The translations under genes were made by a program, and so were the position numbers. Below the pieces are notes generated by a model. It was not told where the DNA came from, made no database searches, and saw only the letters and a program-made list of their open reading frames with translations. A stretch of DNA of 64,000 bases, taken from an uncultured Methanoregula sp. (lineage in GTDB: Archaea > Halobacteriota > Methanomicrobia > Methanomicrobiales > Methanospirillaceae). Numbering within the stretch: the stretch's first letter is position 1; each line of letters starts with the position of its first letter. Below are positions 60,051 through 64,000 of the stretch, one piece after another. Location: positions 62,001-126,000 of the forward strand of contig NZ_OY763919.1 of NCBI RefSeq assembly GCF_963667735.1, in the 5' to 3' direction.

Positions 60051-60447
60051 GGGGTTCTTAACAATCAAGTGGAGAATGAGAGCTGAAAGATTTTACCCTG
60101 TGCGTACCCGGTTTTTCAGAACAGAGCTGATCTTTCAGGTTTTTGTTACCAGCACCCGAAATCGTTATGCAGCTCGCGGGAACACGGTAAAGCACGTACC
60201 GGATACCCGGATACTCTCGGTGATCCAGTCTTCTCCTCCGGCGCTCATGCAGTCTGCTGAAAAACACGTACAAATAACACCATAATCTCGCTGTTACAGT
60301 TCCATTTTTTTATCATTCCCAGAAATTATCGCTGGATTTGTCCCATCATCTCGATTTCGACCAGAAATACTATAATCCAGTATACAAGAACATATAAACA
60401 AGAGACCGTAGTCGGTGTGATTTTCAAGCCCCGTGTGAGAGATTGTG

Positions 60448-63400
60448 ATGAACGGCCCCCCGCCAAATGGAAGCGAGAATGTCATTGATATTTTCGTTTT
60501 GAGTAAAAGTGAAACACTGGCACCGATGCTCAGGGAGCATCTGGAGCAGAACGGCTACCATGTAACCCTTTTCGATGATGACGAACACCTCCAGACATCC
60601 CTGAAATCCGGCAAACCGAACCTGTTGATCTGCGATACAACGGACCAGGAACTGCCATCGTATGATATCTGCAAACGGATAAAGGCAGACCGGGATCTCT
60701 GGATCATTCCTGTCCTGATACTGACCCGGGTTGCGGAACTATCCGATCTCCTCTTCGTTCTGGACAGCAATGCCGACAATTTCATCTCATTCCCGTACGA
60801 TCTCCCGTACCTCCACTCCCTTATCGGGGGAATGCTGGACACACCGGTGGAGCGGCCGACACCCGAGCAGATAAAGACCCAGTTCAAGATCCAGCATAAT
60901 GATCATGTCTTTGTCATAACCGCCGATCGCAGGAAACTGCTCGAATTCCTTCTTTCATCCTTTGAGATTGCCATAACCAACCATGAAGATCTTAACCGGG
61001 CAAAAGACCAGATCCGGATACTTGAGGAGGCTGTGGATAAACTCGGATCGGATGCAGCAGAGAACAAGCGGATCCTTTTTGCCCTCAATGAGAAACTGGA
61101 GCAAAAAGAGCAGGACCTCGGCGCATTACGGGGAGAGATCCGGGAGAAAGATCATCTCATTGGAGGAAAGACAAGGGAGAATGAGACACAAAAAAAGGAA
61201 CTTGAGACCCTCTCATCGCTCCTATCCGGCACTAAGGAGAACCTGAGCACACTGACTCAGGAAGCCTCTGCAGCTGCCGTTTCATACCAGGCTGAGATCA
61301 GCACCCTGAACGAGCAGATAACTGTCCTGAAAGAGATGGCTGGCAGGCTCGAACAGGAGATCGGGGAGACCAAAAATTCGCTCCGGCAGGTTTCCGGACA
61401 GTACGCCGAAGCAGAAAAGAACCTCGCTGACACCAGGGAGCGAAAAGACCAGCTGGAAAAAGATCTTGCGGCACGCACGTGCGAATGCGGCGAGGCAAAC
61501 GCAGCCTGCGAGAGGGAGAGAGAGCGGGCTCTTGCAGCGGAGACTGAAATAAAAACCCTCCTTGCTTCAAAGACAGAGCAGGAAACAACGTTAAGCCGGG
61601 CTATAGAGGATCTTGAAGCTGCAGTAAAAGAACAGGAGTCCGAAATAGCAAAAAAAGCCGGGATGCTTGCAGATGCAGATGCCCGTTGTTCAGGCCTTGA
61701 AGAGCAGATTGTCCACCTCAATGATGAGAAAGCACAGGCTCTTGCAGCAGAGACTGAAACAAAAACTCTCCTCGCATCAAAAGAGGAGCGGGAAGCGGAA
61801 TTAACCCGGACAATCAAAGACCTGAAAGAAGCTCTTGCCGTGCGGGAGACCGATATCGCGAAAAACGCCGAACTGATCTCAGAGGCAGAGGCACATAATG
61901 CCAATCTCGAAGTCCGGATTGCCAGCCTCGAAAACGAGAACAGACATGCAAAAGCCGAATCGGGAAAACGAATCGATGAACTGCAGGAACAGCTCGCCAA
62001 TATCGAGATACAGTACAGTGCGGCAACGGTAAAGATCGAAGAGAAGGATGCAGCCCTCAAGACACGCGATGCCGATTGTGCAGCAGCAAACCTCGAGATG
62101 GACAGGGAAAGAGAAAGAGTCCGGCTCCTGATCGCCGAGAAGGAAGAGACCCGGGCTGAACTGACGGAGGAGAAACTGAGCCGGGAGGCCCGCGAAGATG
62201 AGATTGCCGAGATCTCTTTGGAAAAGGAGCGGATTTCCGAACAGGTTCGTTCCCTTTCCCAGAGCCTCGAGGAAGCCCGGCTGTCCCTTGCAGCTGACAG
62301 GGAAGAACGCAGGATATCCGAAGAGAAACTGGGCATAGTGATCCAAGAGCAGGCAACAATGCTTGAGTCTCTTCGCGGGGCACACGATGATGTGAAAAGC
62401 GATCTGGATCTCCACCGGAATGACCTGGTCCAGACCCGGCGCGATCTCGACCTGGCACTCAAGACAAGAGCCGATCTCGAGGAGGCCTTATCAGCAGCCC
62501 GGGACAAGATCCAGTTGCTTGAAAAGGAACTCCAGTCAGTTTCCTCCGGCCAGACATTGGCGGGACAGCAGGTCCGCTCACTTGGCGATGAACTCGAACA
62601 GGCCCGGGCTGCACTGGAAACAGAACAGCGGCTGCGCCATGTTGCCGAAGAGAGCCTGCACTCTGCCGTTGCAGCCCACGAACGCTCCGGTCAGGATATC
62701 GGCCGTCTTATGAGCGAGCGGGGTTCCCTGAATGCAGCAATCGACGCCGAACGTAAATCCCGCGTTGAAGCTGAACATGCAAGGGAATCAGCCCAAAAAG
62801 AACTTGCATCAGCCCGCGAACAACTCGAAGAGACAAGGAAAGCGCAGGCAGGCCGGGCCGAACAGCAGGATCTGCAAATCCGTACCCTGTCCGGGGACCT
62901 TGAGTCAGCGAAGGCAGAGCAGAAATCCCTGGAGGAACTTGTTGTAACACTCCGCAGGGAGAAAGAAGAAGCCGAGAAGACTGCTGGTTCACTCTCGGAT
63001 GAGATCGAGCAGGCACGATCCGCTCTTGCAGATGAATGGGTAGACCACATGAATGAGAAAGAGTCTGCGGAGAAGACTGCCAGCACCCTTACAACGGAAA
63101 TAGAACTGGCAAGGACAGCTCTTGCAGACGAATGGGAAGACCACATGACGGATCATGAGCGGCTGGATGTGGCAGCTGAACAAAAGGAGCAGCAAAAAAA
63201 GCGGGCAATTATTGTGAAAGGCCCCGATCTTCCCATGGTCACGAGGCCCGTGCATCCCCCTATGGTTCTCCACCAGGCACACGAACCTGATCATCCGGTG
63301 ATCACCGGGGTCGAAGACCTTTTCGAAGATCCTGAACCGGAAAAGAAGAGTGACGAACCTGCATCGAAAACTCCCATCATGGCCGGGCCGGTTGAACCGG

Positions 63401-63765
63401 ATATTGAAGAACCCGTGATGGAAACCGATATCTCCGCACCAGATCCGGGGGAGGATGAAGGTGCCGGTTACGATCAGGATAATGAAGAGGACGAGTCAGA
63501 TGAAGAACCTGAGGAGCCGGATGACCTTCCCGCAAGGGCACGGGATTCCGGAATAAACCCGGGCGTGTCATTCAACCGGGCGCAATGGTTCGATCTCCTC
63601 CGGTGGTCACATCATTCCGGCGCACTCACCCAGGAGCAGCGGATGCAGATCGTACGGATGGGCCGGCTTATCCAGCGGGGAAGAAGACTCACTGCCCGGC
63701 AGGAAGAACAGGTTGTGGAAATGATCACCCTTGCCCAGGCACTCGGGTACCGTTTCACGTCATAA
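60448..63765 (+). CDS. Giant coiled-coil protein with degenerate receiver domain
   Basis: A 1,105-residue protein. Residues about 13-130 have the receiver fold (VIDIFVLSKSETLAPML, LLICDTTDQELPSYDIC), but the acidic pocket reads VLSKSE and the conserved lysine site reads ISFPYD; only the acceptor-position aspartate remains, so normal phosphorylation is doubtful. From about 190 to 925 it is almost unbroken coiled coil with long tandem duplications: a ~70-residue unit starting ALAAETE.KTLLASK, and a ~30-residue unit with ALADEW.DHM. A proline- and acid-rich linker follows, then a C-terminal helical domain (NRAQWFDLLRWSHHSGALTQEQRMQIVRMGRLI). It could be a scaffold or cytoskeletal element linked to signalling. 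Confidence 0.8.
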   Translation: MNGPPPNGSENVIDIFVLSKSETLAPMLREHLEQNGYHVTLFDDDEHLQTSLKSGKPNLLICDTTDQELPSYDICKRIKADRDLWIIPVLILTRVAELSDLLFVLDSNADNFISFPYDLPYLHSLIGGMLDTPVERPTPEQIKTQFKIQHNDHVFVITADRRKLLEFLLSSFEIAITNHEDLNRAKDQIRILEEAVDKLGSDAAENKRILFALNEKLEQKEQDLGALRGEIREKDHLIGGKTRENETQKKELETLSSLLSGTKENLSTLTQEASAAAVSYQAEISTLNEQITVLKEMAGRLEQEIGETKNSLRQVSGQYAEAEKNLADTRERKDQLEKDLAARTCECGEANAACERERERALAAETEIKTLLASKTEQETTLSRAIEDLEAAVKEQESEIAKKAGMLADADARCSGLEEQIVHLNDEKAQALAAETETKTLLASKEEREAELTRTIKDLKEALAVRETDIAKNAELISEAEAHNANLEVRIASLENENRHAKAESGKRIDELQEQLANIEIQYSAATVKIEEKDAALKTRDADCAAANLEMDRERERVRLLIAEKEETRAELTEEKLSREAREDEIAEISLEKERISEQVRSLSQSLEEARLSLAADREERRISEEKLGIVIQEQATMLESLRGAHDDVKSDLDLHRNDLVQTRRDLDLALKTRADLEEALSAARDKIQLLEKELQSVSSGQTLAGQQVRSLGDELEQARAALETEQRLRHVAEESLHSAVAAHERSGQDIGRLMSERGSLNAAIDAERKSRVEAEHARESAQKELASAREQLEETRKAQAGRAEQQDLQIRTLSGDLESAKAEQKSLEELVVTLRREKEEAEKTAGSLSDEIEQARSALADEWVDHMNEKESAEKTASTLTTEIELARTALADEWEDHMTDHERLDVAAEQKEQQKKRAIIVKGPDLPMVTRPVHPPMVLHQAHEPDHPVITGVEDLFEDPEPEKKSDEPASKTPIMAGPVEPDIEEPVMETDISAPDPGEDEGAGYDQDNEEDESDEEPEEPDDLPARARDSGINPGVSFNRAQWFDLLRWSHHSGALTQEQRMQIVRMGRLIQRGRRLTARQEEQVVEMITLAQALGYRFTS

Positions 63766-63788
63766 CCGGAATGCAAATGTACCCGGGT

Positions 63789-64000
63789 TCAGGTACAGGG
63801 CTGCACGATTCCCTGGTACGATCTATCAGGTCGGTAGGCTCCCCGGGGAACGCTCATCTCGAAACACGCGCCGGACCCGTAAATCCCCGTTTCCCGGATA
63901 GAGATTCCGGTGATGGATAAGATCTCGCGGCTGAGAAAGAGACCGAGACCGGTGTGTTTCCCCACACCCTGCTCAAAGATGCTCTCCTTCTCATGACCGG
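63789..64000 (-). CDS. Sensor histidine kinase, C-terminal end (partial)
   Basis: The last 70 codons of a histidine kinase read leftward from the window edge. The sequence EKESIFEQGVGKHTGLGLFLSREIL is the G-box region of the HATPase domain, followed by SITGISIRETGIYGSGACFEM. It is closely similar to the end of the four-PAS kinase at 15-18 kb, so both belong to the same methanogen kinase group. The stop is at 63789-63791; the rest is outside the window. Confidence 0.88.
   Translation of the reverse strand, partial: GHEKESIFEQGVGKHTGLGLFLSREILSITGISIRETGIYGSGACFEMSVPRGAYRPDRSYQGIVQPCT

Overview
This window looks like chromosomal DNA of a hydrogenotrophic methanogen of the order Methanomicrobiales, probably near Methanoregula. 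This placement is inferred from protein content, not from rRNA. Archaeal information-processing genes are spread throughout: archaeal threonyl-tRNA synthetase, class II glycyl-tRNA synthetase, DnaG-type primase, the Hef helicase-nuclease, topoisomerase I, transcription factor S, Pth2 and TruD. They sit with archaeal lipid and surface genes (geranylgeranylglyceryl phosphate synthase, CDP-alcohol phosphatidyltransferase, archaeosortase A, archaellin) and several methanogen-style PAS sensor kinases. Start signals are a mix of GGAGGTGA-like Shine-Dalgarno sites and near-leaderless TATA-box promoters. Most genes are GC-rich.

Layout. 1-6.4 kb: the tail of a sensor kinase with its receiver protein, thrS, an alpha/beta hydrolase, dcd, an orphan archaellin, and a family II pyrophosphatase-like protein that carries a lipoprotein signal. 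6.4-7.6 kb: a 46-residue basic protein followed by a PIN-domain nuclease gene with no standard start codon. 7.6-13.5 kb: an accessory island. It opens with about 1 kb of unusual non-coding DNA, followed by strongly AT-rich genes: a ten-helix membrane protein converging on a small membrane protein and a KAP P-loop NTPase, whose C-terminal half is built from Methanomicrobiales surface-protein domains. This is the best candidate here for an undescribed system. 13.5-30.5 kb: tRNA methyltransferase, lipid synthase, a CHASE4/PAS kinase with its receiver, topA, gatB-gatA-gatC with an asparagine-synthase-like gene, tRNA-Leu(UAA), a ThrE-type exporter, an amidohydrolase and smaller genes. 30.6-44 kb: dihydroorotase, a candidate structured RNA, dnaG, small conserved archaeal proteins, a TerC-like membrane protein, an MFS transporter, hef and glyS; two nearly identical hairpin repeats flank hef. 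44-51 kb: an HTH regulator, a metallo-hydrolase, small zinc and membrane proteins, then a vWA - PP2C phosphatase - membrane kinase operon (TerY-P triad). 51-64 kb: two methyltransferases, a lipoprotein, pth2-truD, sppA-arfC, the lipid/archaeosortase pair, transcription factor S, two membrane-anchored proteins, a 1,105-residue coiled-coil protein with a degenerate receiver domain, and the tail of another sensor kinase.

The genes fall into recognisable groups: tRNA charging and modification (thrS, glyS, gatCAB, trmJ, truD, pth2), replication and repair (dnaG, topA, hef, dcd), cell envelope and surface export (GGGP synthase, artA, CDP-alcohol transferase, sppA, archaellin), and signalling (three kinases, two intact receivers, the TerY-P triad, a STAS protein). 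No insertion sequence, CRISPR array, rRNA or replication origin was seen. All family assignments come from reading motifs by eye; no database search was run.
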